Positions 24,841 through 32,220 of a stretch of DNA of 64,000 nt are shown piece by piece. A model generated the notes under the pieces. It saw nothing but the letters and a program-made list of their open reading frames with translations. It did not search any database and had not been told where the DNA came from. The first letter of the stretch is position 1, and each line of letters starts with the position of its first letter. The DNA is from Shouchella hunanensis (lineage in GTDB: Bacteria; Bacillota; Bacilli; Bacillales; Bacillaceae_D). The stretch lies in assembly GCF_028735875.1 (NCBI RefSeq), contig NZ_CP117834.1, positions 2,344,001-2,408,000 on the forward strand, written 5' to 3'. Both the position numbers and the translations under genes were made by a program.

Positions 24841-25461
24841 ATGAAGCGAACGTAACAAGTTGCCATACTGTTATTTGATTATGTCGATGCATTAGATTTT
24901 GCTGGACCGTACGAAGTATTTACGATGAGCGTTTTTTCAGAAAGTGATGTTAAAAAGCTTTTTATGAATCAGTTAGCGTTAAAAGACAAGCCCTTTCAAG
25001 TATTTACAGTATCAAAAGAAGGGGAGTCTATTACGGTCCATAATGGGTTAAAAGTGATACCTGATTATTCATTTAAAAACTGCCCTGTTTTTGACGTCCT
25101 ACTCGTTCCAGGTGGTCCTATAAAAGCAATGAAAAGTGTAATGGAAGATCAACAGATTATTGGATGGATAGGGGCTAAACCCAATGCACTGATTGCTTCT
25201 GTCTGTACAGGAGCGTTTTTTCTAGGTGAAGCGGGACTACTGGACGGTAAAGATGCTACTACAAATCAATCCGCTCTGTCTTTATTTGAAAGAACGTTCG
25301 AAAAGATAAAGGTTGTAAAAGGCGTGCGCTATATTGATGCTGGTTCCGTGATTACATCAGCTGGCATAACAGCAGGAATCTCGATGACGCTGTCTCTGGT
25401 TGAAAGGTTATACGGAAAAGAAATGCGAGATAGAACCTTACAGACGATCGAATGGGAATAA
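24841..25461 (+). pseudogene. DJ-1/PfpI family protein, nonsense codon 5
   Basis: ATG 24841 follows AGAGGTGA and reads MKRT, then TAA (24853-24855), then continues in frame QVAILLFDYVDALDFAGPYEVF and on to a complete DJ-1/PfpI domain. The nucleophile elbow is SVCTGAFFLG and the end is TLQTIEWE. The first in-frame ATG after the stop is at 24925 and would remove strand beta-1 and helix 1, so a functional restart is unlikely. Family members include isonitrile hydratase-like and AraC-linked proteins. One base change would restore the gene. Confidence 0.8.
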
Positions 25462-25592
25462 CCAAGGGGAAACTCCGCTACAATCTTTTTTACTTGTAAA
25501 GACATTACATGGCATATGAGTAATGATTGTATCTTATAAGAGCAGGGAGTATGATACATGCAAATGATCATTACTTGAAAAAGGGTGAAAGC

Positions 25593-26537
25593 ATGTCAAA
25601 GTCAACAAGGTTAATTGAATTATTGCTCTACATAAATAAACGACATAAGTTTACAGCGCGTGAGCTTGCCCAGGAATTTAACGTTTCTTATCGAACGATT
25701 CTTAGAGATTTAGATGAATTGAGTGGGTTAGGGCTACCTTTTTATTCTGAAGTAGGTCATGGAGGTGGCTATTATGTGATCGCTGAAAAGATGCTTCCGC
25801 CGTTATTTTTAAAAGAAACGGAGGCGATGGCACTCTATTTTTCTTTTCAATCGCTGGAATTTGTTCCTACTCTGCCATTCAAAACCGAAACGGACTATGC
25901 GCTTGAAAAACTGTATCAGCATTTTTCTCAGGAAGCTCGAAAGAGGATTAAAAAAATGAATGGTCGGATTGCGTTTTGGAATCCTCCTCGTCAGAAACAG
26001 GCGCTTCATTTAGACGAGTTATTAGAAGCAGCAGTGGAGCACACGCCGATTACAATCGTCTATGAAAAAGAAGATGAGCTAATGGAAAGAATCATTCAGC
26101 CGATTGGGATCTACAGTTCTCATGGATTTTGGTATTGTCCGTCCTACTGTTTTACGAGAAATGCGATCCGTTTATTTCGAGCAGATCGTATTAAACAGGT
26201 CGAGAAAACGAGGAAGGAAGCTGTGGATCTTCCGTTCCAGTCGGTTCAAGAATGGCTGTCCGAAGCGGAAGAAACAGGTGAAAAGTCAGTAAATTTTTTA
26301 GTGGAACTGTCGCGAACAGGGATAAGAAAAGCCCAATCAATTGTTGATGTAGAGCGGTTTATTAAAGTAGAAGAAGATGGTAGCGGTTGGATTGAAGCGG
26401 TTGTTCCAGAACAGGAGCTTCCTTATTTTGTTCAAGTAATCTGGACGCTAGGCCCTGAAGCCGTTATTAAAGAACCGCAAGTAGCCATTGATCTGATCAA
26501 AGAAAAAGTGCAAGCAATGTGGACAAACTATGTGTAA
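25593..26537 (+). CDS. YafY-type HTH/WYL-domain transcriptional regulator
   Basis: The 314-residue regulator has an N-terminal DeoR-like winged helix (FTARELAQEFNVSYRTILRDLDELSGLGLP) and a WYL domain (about 140-230, ERIIQPIGIYSSHGFWYCPSYCFTRNAIRLFRADRI), plus a C-terminal WCX extension. ATG 25593 with AAGGGTGA upstream is used; the longer frame from 25527 lacks a binding site. The DinB-family gene follows 65 nt later across a perfect palindrome, so it likely controls that gene and perhaps itself. Confidence 0.85.
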   Translation: MSKSTRLIELLLYINKRHKFTARELAQEFNVSYRTILRDLDELSGLGLPFYSEVGHGGGYYVIAEKMLPPLFLKETEAMALYFSFQSLEFVPTLPFKTETDYALEKLYQHFSQEARKRIKKMNGRIAFWNPPRQKQALHLDELLEAAVEHTPITIVYEKEDELMERIIQPIGIYSSHGFWYCPSYCFTRNAIRLFRADRIKQVEKTRKEAVDLPFQSVQEWLSEAEETGEKSVNFLVELSRTGIRKAQSIVDVERFIKVEEDGSGWIEAVVPEQELPYFVQVIWTLGPEAVIKEPQVAIDLIKEKVQAMWTNYV

Positions 26538-26538
26538 C

Positions 26539-26555
26539 GTGACAGTCGTTGTCAC
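26539..26555 (+). promoter_or_regulatory. Palindrome GTGACA-N5-TGTCAC, candidate YafY operator
   Basis: GTGACA (26539-26544) and TGTCAC (26550-26555) form perfect arms around GTCGT in the 65-bp gap between the yafY-type and dinB genes. The second arm offers TTGTCA as a possible -35. Confidence 0.45.
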
Positions 26556-26602
26556 TATTATGAGCTAAACTAAAAGAAAGATACGAAAGGAGTTTGATAA
26601 GA

Positions 26603-27091
26603 ATGAATGCTGTTAGCCAAATGAAAGAAACCGCATTTCACGAGTTAGAGGTTGGAATTCGGTCGATTGAGGGATTACTACATAAAGTAAGAGAGGACGA
26701 CTATTCGTATCGACCATCTGAACAGATGCGCACGTTAGAAGAATTGATGCGCCATCTAGTAGCCATTCCCGAAGTCGATTTATGTATTATGCAGGAGCAA
26801 ACACAGGAGCAGGTGCAACAAATAGAAAAGAAATACAATTCGCTTCCTACTAGTCAAGCAATGGTTGATGAAATGTATAAAGGGTTAGAAGCCTATAAGA
26901 CGTATGTGTTTCAATTAAGTGATGAAGACTTTTTGACAAAAAAAACGACAGCCTTTTATCTTGAAAAAGGAACGACACAGATTCAGTGGTTAATGGAAGT
27001 AGTCACTCACGTCTTCCATCATCGTGCGCAATTGTTTACTTATTTAAAGCAAAAAGGCTATGAGGTAACGATGTTTGATCTATATGTGTGA
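26603..27091 (+). CDS. DinB-family protein (YfiT/DinB four-helix bundle)
   Basis: The 162-residue helical protein has the three metal-ligand histidines expected of DinB proteins (LMRHLVAIPE and HVFHHRAQL). Some family members are bacillithiol- or mycothiol-dependent S-transferases; others are DNA-damage induced and uncharacterised. The presence of fosB next door shows the cell is likely to make bacillithiol, which fits a thiol-transferase role, but this is inference. AAAGGAG precedes ATG 26603. Confidence 0.8.
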   Translation: MNAVSQMKETAFHELEVGIRSIEGLLHKVREDDYSYRPSEQMRTLEELMRHLVAIPEVDLCIMQEQTQEQVQQIEKKYNSLPTSQAMVDEMYKGLEAYKTYVFQLSDEDFLTKKTTAFYLEKGTTQIQWLMEVVTHVFHHRAQLFTYLKQKGYEVTMFDLYV

Positions 27092-27097
27092 TGGTAG

Positions 27098-27132
27098 GAA
27101 AAAGCAATGAAGAACCCGTCATTGCTTTTCCC
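27098..27132. terminator. Terminator between dinB-family gene and fosB
   Basis: AAAAGCAATGA (27100-27110) and TCATTGCTTTT (27119-27129) form a perfect 11-bp stem extended by GG/CC. Confidence 0.75.
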
Positions 27133-27156
27133 ACATGACGCTACACAAATTTGTGT

Positions 27157-27567
27157 TTAATAAAAAGTGAGATGACTTTTGTCATTTCGATAGTAGTTAA
27201 GTCGATCTTGCAATGTTCCGGTGTGATATTCGAATTTATGACCATCAGGATCGGTGAAATAAATGGACTGCTTGTCTTGTTCATCTCGCGTTCTTCCTTT
27301 TAAGATGGAGACTTTTAGTGATTTTAGTCTACGAACGGTGCTTTCAAATGCTTCTTCTTCAATTGAAAAAGCAATATGAGTGTAGGATTGAGCAATCTCG
27401 TTACGAGGGATTGCTTTTTCGACGTTCAGGGCGAGCCATATACCGTCTAAATCAAAGTAAGCCAGTTTTTCGCCTTTAACAAGTAAAGTGGCACCTAATA
27501 CTTGTTCATAAAAATCAATCGATTCTTCAAGATTCGAAACAGAAAAAGTAAGATGATTAATTGGCAT
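27157..27567 (-). CDS. fosB: Metallothiol transferase FosB (fosfomycin resistance)
   Basis: The 136-residue VOC-fold enzyme matches FosB along its length. [20 protein letters not shown] carries the first metal histidine, SYTHIAFSI the second, and [10 protein letters not shown] the metal Glu. The typical C-terminal [13 protein letters not shown] is present. FosB adds bacillithiol to fosfomycin in a Mn/Mg-dependent reaction. ATG 27567 has GGAGG 5 nt upstream; the TTG at 27579 overlaps that site. It is transcribed divergently from a GNAT gene across a 28-bp perfect palindrome. Confidence 0.93.
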   Translation of the reverse strand: MPINHLTFSVSNLEESIDFYEQVLGATLLVKGEKLAYFDLDGIWLALNVEKAIPRNEIAQSYTHIAFSIEEEAFESTVRRLKSLKVSILKGRTRDEQDKQSIYFTDPDGHKFEYHTGTLQDRLNYYRNDKSHLTFY

Positions 27568-27600
27568 AAGAACCTCCAAGTCAATTGTTTTCCTAAATGG

Positions 27601-27628
27601 ATCAATTTACAGTATACTGTAAATTGAT
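27601..27628. promoter_or_regulatory. 28-bp perfect palindrome between fosB and a GNAT gene
   Basis: The arms ATCAATTTACAGTA (27601-27614) and TACTGTAAATTGAT (27615-27628) are exact complements. The site overlaps TATACT, a possible minus-strand -10 for fosB. It also overlaps TTGATT (27624-27629), a plus-strand -35 with TATAAA at 27648-27653 (18-bp spacer). It is a strong candidate operator for a dimeric repressor controlling both genes. Confidence 0.65.
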
Positions 27629-27688
27629 TTTTGTGAATCTTCATCATTATAAATGCATACTTGTGATAAATACAATGGAGGGTGTAAA

Positions 27689-28519
27689 GTGACTGAAATC
27701 GTACGTGAATTGACTGAGGATGAGTGGGGTTCCATTGTGCACCTTTCAAAGGCTGTTGGGTGGGATTACCATAGAAAAGAAGTGGAAATGATTTTTAAAA
27801 ACGGCACAGTGTTTGGAATTGACGACAATGAAAAACTTGTTGCTTGCGCGGCTCTTATTTCCTACGATGAAAAAAAGATTGGGTCGATCGGTATGGTCAT
27901 TGTTCTTCAGTCCCATCAAGGAAAGGGACTTGGACGTAAACTAACAGAAGCGTGTATGAATAGAAAAGCACAAACTCAATCACTTATGTTAATTGCAACA
28001 AAAGAGGGTGAATCTCTTTATCGAAAAGTAGGCTTTCAAACAACGGATACGATCGTGAAATATACAAGTAGTTCATTTGAATCCTTTAACGATTTCGTAC
28101 ATGCCCAGTCCTTTGAGCAATTCATGCTTCAAGATGTGGTCGATCTAGATGCGGCAGCATTTGGAGAGAGAAGAGAAGGATTTTTACAGGATCGTATTAA
28201 GCAAGCTAGTAAAGCCTATGTACGATACAAAGATGAAAAAATTGATGGCTATGGGTTAGCCATCGATACCCCTTACAATCGAATAATCGGTCCACTCATT
28301 TGCAAAACCGATGAAGGGGCTATTGATATCATTCGTGCATTGCTAATAGGCTATTCGGGTCGGGTTCGAATCGATCTTCCTAAAAAGCGAGAACGTGTGG
28401 AGGCTTTTTTACAAAAATCTGGCTTTTCTCTCTCTGCTACTCCACCTTTAATGGTGAAAGGAGAACTTCCCGATCGCAACGGAACATTGATTAGTATTGC
28501 GGCACAAGCCTTTGGCTAA
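27689..28519 (+). CDS. GNAT acetyltransferase with C-terminal second domain
   Basis: The 276-residue protein has an N-terminal GNAT domain (SIGMVIVLQSHQGKGLGRKL acetyl-CoA loop, LYRKVGFQTTD). A C-terminal half (about 140-276) follows with its own strand order (ERREGFLQDRIKQASKAYVR, PLICKTDEGAIDIIRALL, RIDLPKKRERVEAFLQKSGF), like the YitH/HolE two-domain group. GTG 27689, 6 nt after GGAGG, is preferred over ATG 27653, which lies within the promoter. Substrate unknown; its operator is shared with fosB. Confidence 0.78.
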   Translation: MTEIVRELTEDEWGSIVHLSKAVGWDYHRKEVEMIFKNGTVFGIDDNEKLVACAALISYDEKKIGSIGMVIVLQSHQGKGLGRKLTEACMNRKAQTQSLMLIATKEGESLYRKVGFQTTDTIVKYTSSSFESFNDFVHAQSFEQFMLQDVVDLDAAAFGERREGFLQDRIKQASKAYVRYKDEKIDGYGLAIDTPYNRIIGPLICKTDEGAIDIIRALLIGYSGRVRIDLPKKRERVEAFLQKSGFSLSATPPLMVKGELPDRNGTLISIAAQAFG

Positions 28520-28550
28520 CAGAAAAAGTCTTAAAGGAGAGAGTACGTAA

Positions 28551-29366
28551 ATGAAAGTGAAAACGCTAAACGATTACCTTTCTTGTATAAATGTTGCACA
28601 GCAAAGCCCAACCCTTGCCTTTTTAAAAGAAATTTGTTTCTCTCATCTACAAACATTTCCATTTGAGAATATAAGCAAAATTTATTTTCATAAACAACAG
28701 ATACCTCAATTCCTTGGTGACGTTGAAACCTTTCTTACTCATTATGATCGCTATGGATCTGGTGGCACTTGCTACATTCAAAATTCGATTCTCTATACGG
28801 TCTTGCAAGCACTTTCTTTTCATTGTTATCTTGTGAAATTAGGCGAGATTCATATGGGGATCATTGTAATAGTGAAACGTAAACACTATTATGTTGATTG
28901 TGGAGCTGCCGCACCTTTCTTTAACCCCATTTTGCTAGAAGATAAAGATACTCAGTCCCCGTCATTTGGAAGTGATGTCATTACCTTTTCTTACCAAGGG
29001 GATGGACACTATCACTACCAACGCTATCTAGATGGGAATAAAAGTGGAGATTGCTGGTCATTTAACGTAACTAAGTCAGCTAACTTCACTGATTTTGAGC
29101 AGCTCTTTCAAGACTCATTTAAAAAAGAAGCAACCTTTATGAAGCTATTTCGATGTCAGCTTTATCAATTAAATCAGAGACGTAGTGTATCGATTGTAAA
29201 TAATATCTTCTCAATTCGATATGAATCAGGGAAAAAGCAGACGAGAACATTGGACGATCTAGACGAGTTAAAGCACGTACTCAATGAAGAATTTCATTTA
29301 CCGCAATTACCGATTCAGCAATGCATTGAATTTCTGCATCAACAGAATCTAGTACTCTTTAAGTAA
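28551..29366 (+). CDS. Arylamine N-acetyltransferase
   Basis: The 271-residue NAT has the N-terminal FPFENISK, catalytic cysteine in GSGGTCYIQNSILY, His in GEIHMGIIV and Asp in YYVDCGAAAP, so the Cys-His-Asp triad is retained. It transfers acetyl from acetyl-CoA to aromatic amines or hydrazines. The motif around the cysteine departs from the common RGGYCFE, so the acceptor or acyl donor may differ. It begins 31 nt after the GNAT gene with AAAGGAGAG upstream, suggesting one transcript. Confidence 0.8.
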   Translation: MKVKTLNDYLSCINVAQQSPTLAFLKEICFSHLQTFPFENISKIYFHKQQIPQFLGDVETFLTHYDRYGSGGTCYIQNSILYTVLQALSFHCYLVKLGEIHMGIIVIVKRKHYYVDCGAAAPFFNPILLEDKDTQSPSFGSDVITFSYQGDGHYHYQRYLDGNKSGDCWSFNVTKSANFTDFEQLFQDSFKKEATFMKLFRCQLYQLNQRRSVSIVNNIFSIRYESGKKQTRTLDDLDELKHVLNEEFHLPQLPIQQCIEFLHQQNLVLFK

Positions 29367-29384
29367 AAGGAAGGAACCTCACAA

Positions 29385-29656
29385 ATGCCACTAGTGAAAA
29401 ATATTACCGGAAAGCGTTGAACAAGGAATGGTAATTGCAAGTGGGTGACTATGATCAAGTCGTTTCTTTTCATTTGTGCATTGCTTTTAATCCTTTTCAT
29501 GGAAAAAAGGGGACAATTGAATCATGGATCGAATGTAAACTAGAGTTTTTCGGCTGATCATTAGAAAATGTTGAGCGTGTCAAGGTTATCATAGGAGCCA
29601 CTCATCCATACGAAAAACCGTTCATTTCGTTCTTTATGAGATGTTTAAGGAATTGA
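29385..29656 (+). pseudogene. Decayed stand-alone NIF3-domain protein
   Basis: After ATG 29385 (MPLVKNITGKR, stop) the frame shifts to VGDYDQVVSFHLCIAFNPF, GTIESWIECKLEFFG, a TGA, then SLENVERVKVIIGATHPY and EKP in the same frame. GDYD, the F.P segment and the HPYE motif are those of small NIF3-like/YqfO-insert proteins. At least one frameshift and two stops disable it. The stretch 29367-29684 holds nothing else. Confidence 0.6.
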
Positions 29657-29684
29657 CAGGCCCTCCGTTCACGTGCTACTGTAT

Positions 29685-29709
29685 ATTACAGATAAATAAG
29701 GTCTGTAAT
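29685..29709 (+). promoter_or_regulatory. 25-bp operator of the Rrf2 regulator gene
   Basis: ATTACAGA (29685-29692) and TCTGTAAT (29702-29709) form perfect arms with a 9-bp spacer. The same architecture and central bases recur at 30169-30193 before the flavoprotein gene. Confidence 0.65.
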
Positions 29710-29729
29710 AACGTTTAAGGGTGAGAGGT

Positions 29730-30149
29730 ATGAAATATTCAAAAGCAACGAATTACGCTTTGCATACAATGGTTTATTTAACAACGATGCCTCGCGGTAA
29801 GGCAACGGGTGTAGATGTACTAGCGAAGCAACAAGATGTCTCACCAACCTACTTATCGAAAATTTTAACAAAACTTGTAAAAGCAGGGCTAATTGAGTCA
29901 ACACCTGGAGTGAACGGCGGCTATACCCTGAGTCGGAATGGCAAACAAATCTCTTTTTTAGATGTCATTCATGCGATTGAAGGACAGTCCGTTCTGTTTC
30001 GATGCTCTTCAGACCATGAAGATGCGATTCAAAGGAAAGGTTGTTTGATTGAAAAAGCAATGACGCGAGCAGAAGATCGGTTGAAAGAAGAGCTAGACAA
30101 AACAACAATTGCAGATATCGCTGATGAGGTAGGGAAGAGCCGCGAGTAG
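29730..30149 (+). CDS. Rrf2-family transcriptional regulator
   Basis: The 139-residue protein has the Rrf2 winged helix (MKYSKATNYALHTMVYL, VDVLAKQQDVSPTYLSKILTKL, GLIESTPGVNGGYTLSR) and two cysteines in FRCSSDHEDAIQRKGCLIE. This is not the C-x5-C-x7-C pattern of Fe-S IscR/NsrR, so a thiol switch as in YwnA/CymR-like proteins is more likely. ATG 29730 is used. It likely represses itself and the downstream TrxR-like gene through the shared 25-bp operators, sensing thiol or electrophile stress. Confidence 0.85.
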   Translation: MKYSKATNYALHTMVYLTTMPRGKATGVDVLAKQQDVSPTYLSKILTKLVKAGLIESTPGVNGGYTLSRNGKQISFLDVIHAIEGQSVLFRCSSDHEDAIQRKGCLIEKAMTRAEDRLKEELDKTTIADIADEVGKSRE

Positions 30150-30167
30150 CGGTACTCTTTTTATTTA
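30135..30167 (+). terminator. Terminator overlapping the rrf2 stop
   Basis: AAGAG-CCGC (30135-30143) pairs with GCGG-TA-CTCTT (30149-30159) with a two-base bulge, followed by TTTATTT. It separates the regulator from the next gene, which therefore needs its own promoter. Confidence 0.65.
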
Positions 30168-30168
30168 A

Positions 30169-30193
30169 ATTAAAGATAAAACTAGTCTTTAAT
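30169..30193 (+). promoter_or_regulatory. 25-bp operator of the TrxR-like gene
   Basis: ATTAAAGA (30169-30176) and TCTTTAAT (30186-30193) are perfect arms with a 9-bp spacer. Compared with the site at 29685, the shared bases are ATTA-AGATAAA and TCT-TAAT. Confidence 0.65.
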
Positions 30194-30224
30194 ATCTACA
30201 ATATCTATATAGGGAGATGAAGGA

Positions 30225-31130
30225 ATGATTGATACAGTTATTATAGGTGGCGGTCCAGCTGGATTAAGTGCAGCGTTAGTTTTAGGAAGAGCAAAACGGA
30301 GCGTTTATCTGTTTGATGATGCTAACCCACGGAATCAAGTTACACAGCATTCACACGGGTATCTAACTCAGGACGGTGTGACGCCAACGCAGTTTAGACA
30401 AAAAGCCCTAGCAGATCTACGGAAATACCCTTCCATTAAATGGGGACAACAACGAGTGGAGACAATTAAGAAGCAAGACGATGGAACGTTTCGGGTTAAT
30501 TCGGAAGGAACTGAGGTGATAGCTCGCAAAATTCTGCTTGCGACCGGGTTAAAAGACGTCTTGCCTGATGTTCCAAACATCCATGATTTTTATGGCACGA
30601 GTTTATATCCATGTCCGTTTTGTGACGGATGGGAGCTTAGGGATCAACCTCTGATTGTCATTTCTGAAAACGATCATGCAAGCATGTTTACGACACTAAT
30701 CACGAATTGGAGTAGAGATGTTGTCTTAGCGACGAATGGAAAAAGCGTACTTTCAGCTGAACAAAAGGCATCATTTGCTTCAAGAAACATTCAAGTAGTA
30801 GAAGAGAAGATTCAAGCGCTCGAAGGAAAAGATGGTCAGCTGAAACAAATTCAGTTTTCAAATGGACGTGTAATAGAGCGGGCGGGAGGTTTTATTACGA
30901 GTACGCTAACGCAAGCTTCCCTTCTTGCTGATCGGCTTGGTTGCAAAGAAAATGAAAATGGTGGGTATGATACAGATGGTTTTGGTCAGACAACTGTATC
31001 AGGGGTGTATGCAACCGGTGATATGACAATGAATCAAGCCCCGCAACTTTTACTAGCCGCTGCAGATGGAAGTATGGCAGCAGCAGGCATTGTAAAAGCG
31101 TTGGCAGTAGAAGACTTCGAAATGAACTGA
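30225..31130 (+). CDS. Thioredoxin reductase-like FAD/NAD(P) oxidoreductase
   Basis: The 301-residue flavoprotein starts TVIIGGGPAGLSAAL (FAD), has a CxxC redox pair in YPCPFCDGWE, and ends with GVYATGDMTMNQAPQ. In its NADPH domain the glycine motif is degenerate (VISENDHASM instead of GGGDSA), so cofactor use may differ from true TrxB. It resembles low-Mr TrxR-like proteins found next to Rrf2 or MarR regulators in bacilli. Substrate unknown. It is controlled by the 25-bp operator upstream. Confidence 0.82.
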   Translation: MIDTVIIGGGPAGLSAALVLGRAKRSVYLFDDANPRNQVTQHSHGYLTQDGVTPTQFRQKALADLRKYPSIKWGQQRVETIKKQDDGTFRVNSEGTEVIARKILLATGLKDVLPDVPNIHDFYGTSLYPCPFCDGWELRDQPLIVISENDHASMFTTLITNWSRDVVLATNGKSVLSAEQKASFASRNIQVVEEKIQALEGKDGQLKQIQFSNGRVIERAGGFITSTLTQASLLADRLGCKENENGGYDTDGFGQTTVSGVYATGDMTMNQAPQLLLAAADGSMAAAGIVKALAVEDFEMN

Positions 31131-31138
31131 TTCGTTTG

Positions 31139-31453
31139 TTAGGAAAGTAAAGTGCGAAAAACAATGCCACAGACAACACCGAGAATAACCGATAATAGGA
31201 AATGTTTTGTTAAAAAATAGACAATGCCTGTGGAAAGACATACGAGTAACGTTGGAACAGAAAGCATGGCAGTAGATTGAGGATTGAGCACTTGCTGTGC
31301 CAGTAAGGTTGTCAAAATGGCAATCGGCACATAATGAAAATATAGCTTTGCAAAAGGTGAAAATGAAACCCGTCCTAACCATTCCAAGCCAATGTAGCGG
31401 ATGCTAAAGACTAAAAGACTTATTAGCGCAATTAATAGCCATTGATCAAGCAT
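31139..31453 (-). CDS. azlD: AzlD family branched-chain amino acid export subunit
   Basis: The 104-residue membrane protein has about four helices and AzlD features (LLVFSIRYIGLEWLGRV, YVPIAILTTLLAQQVL). ATG 31453 overlaps the azlC stop by 8 bp, giving coupled translation; the frame from 31579 is an overlap artefact. With AzlC it forms an exporter for branched-chain amino acids or analogues such as 4-azaleucine. Confidence 0.85.
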   Translation of the reverse strand: MLDQWLLIALISLLVFSIRYIGLEWLGRVSFSPFAKLYFHYVPIAILTTLLAQQVLNPQSTAMLSVPTLLVCLSTGIVYFLTKHFLLSVILGVVCGIVFRTLLS

Positions 31454-32135
31454 GAGCCTGCTCCCCTTTCTGAGTGAAAATGCCAACGAGTGGGGCAAGC
31501 AAGCCGACAAGTATAATGGTAAAGCCATTATTCGGAGCAATCCATTCAGCAATAATTGTAATGATGATAGCCGTGCCAACGGTTAACCAAGCTGCTTTAT
31601 GTGTCAAAGCAGGGACAAGTAAAGCAGTGAACGCTGCTGGAAATGCTAAATCAAGCCCAAAACGAATGGGATCTATTTGATCGCCAACCCATACACCAAT
31701 AAAGGATGAACTTACCCAAGCAGCATAAAATAGGAACGTCACAGTTAGGAAATAGCGGATATCAGTTCCATATTTAATAAATCGAGCTTTGGCAAGAAGG
31801 TAAGGTTCATCGCTTATACCAAAGATGCCGAAAAAACGCCATGGTTGCTTCACTTTTTTTAAATCTCTTGCTAAATCCATTCCATAAAGAAAATCGCGCA
31901 AGTTTAATAGAAAAGCAGCGAATAAAATTGCTGGTATGGTAGCACCAGCGGCATACATGGCGACTGCGACCAATTGAACAGAACCGGCAAAAATAAGCAT
32001 AGACATGACGGTAGCGGTTAAAATGGTGAAATCTGCTTGATGAGCGAGAACACCGTATGATATGCCATACGAACCGATCGCAATAGCGATCGGTAGCCCG
32101 TCAACGATAGCGGCTTTTGTTGATGAATTCTTCAT
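31446..32135 (-). CDS. azlC: AzlC family branched-chain amino acid exporter
   Basis: The 229-residue membrane protein has about six to seven helices and the AzlC pattern (AIAIGSYGISYGVLA, FAGSVQLVAVAMYAAGA, LNLRDFLYGM, ISDEPYLLA, DLAFPAAFTALL). It is the large subunit of the AzlCD exporter. It is divergent from an XRE-cupin regulator across an 85-bp gap with two TACTTNAAGTA-type sites. Confidence 0.9.
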   Translation of the reverse strand: MKNSSTKAAIVDGLPIAIAIGSYGISYGVLAHQADFTILTATVMSMLIFAGSVQLVAVAMYAAGATIPAILFAAFLLNLRDFLYGMDLARDLKKVKQPWRFFGIFGISDEPYLLAKARFIKYGTDIRYFLTVTFLFYAAWVSSSFIGVWVGDQIDPIRFGLDLAFPAAFTALLVPALTHKAAWLTVGTAIIITIIAEWIAPNNGFTIILVGLLAPLVGIFTQKGEQAHA

Positions 32136-32165
32136 AACCTAGACCCCTTTAGGTGAGATGTTATA

Positions 32166-32208
32166 TACTTAAAGTAACCTTATTGTATATTATAATATAC
32201 TTTAAGTC
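32166..32208. promoter_or_regulatory. Paired operator-like sites between azlC and the XRE gene
   Basis: TACTTAAAGTA (32166-32176) is a perfect 11-bp palindrome, and TACTTTAAGTC (32198-32208) is a near copy 32 bp away. Between and after them lie TATAAT sequences (32191-32196 and 32212-32217). Likely binding sites of the adjacent XRE-cupin regulator. Confidence 0.5.
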
Positions 32209-32220
32209 TATTATAATTAT

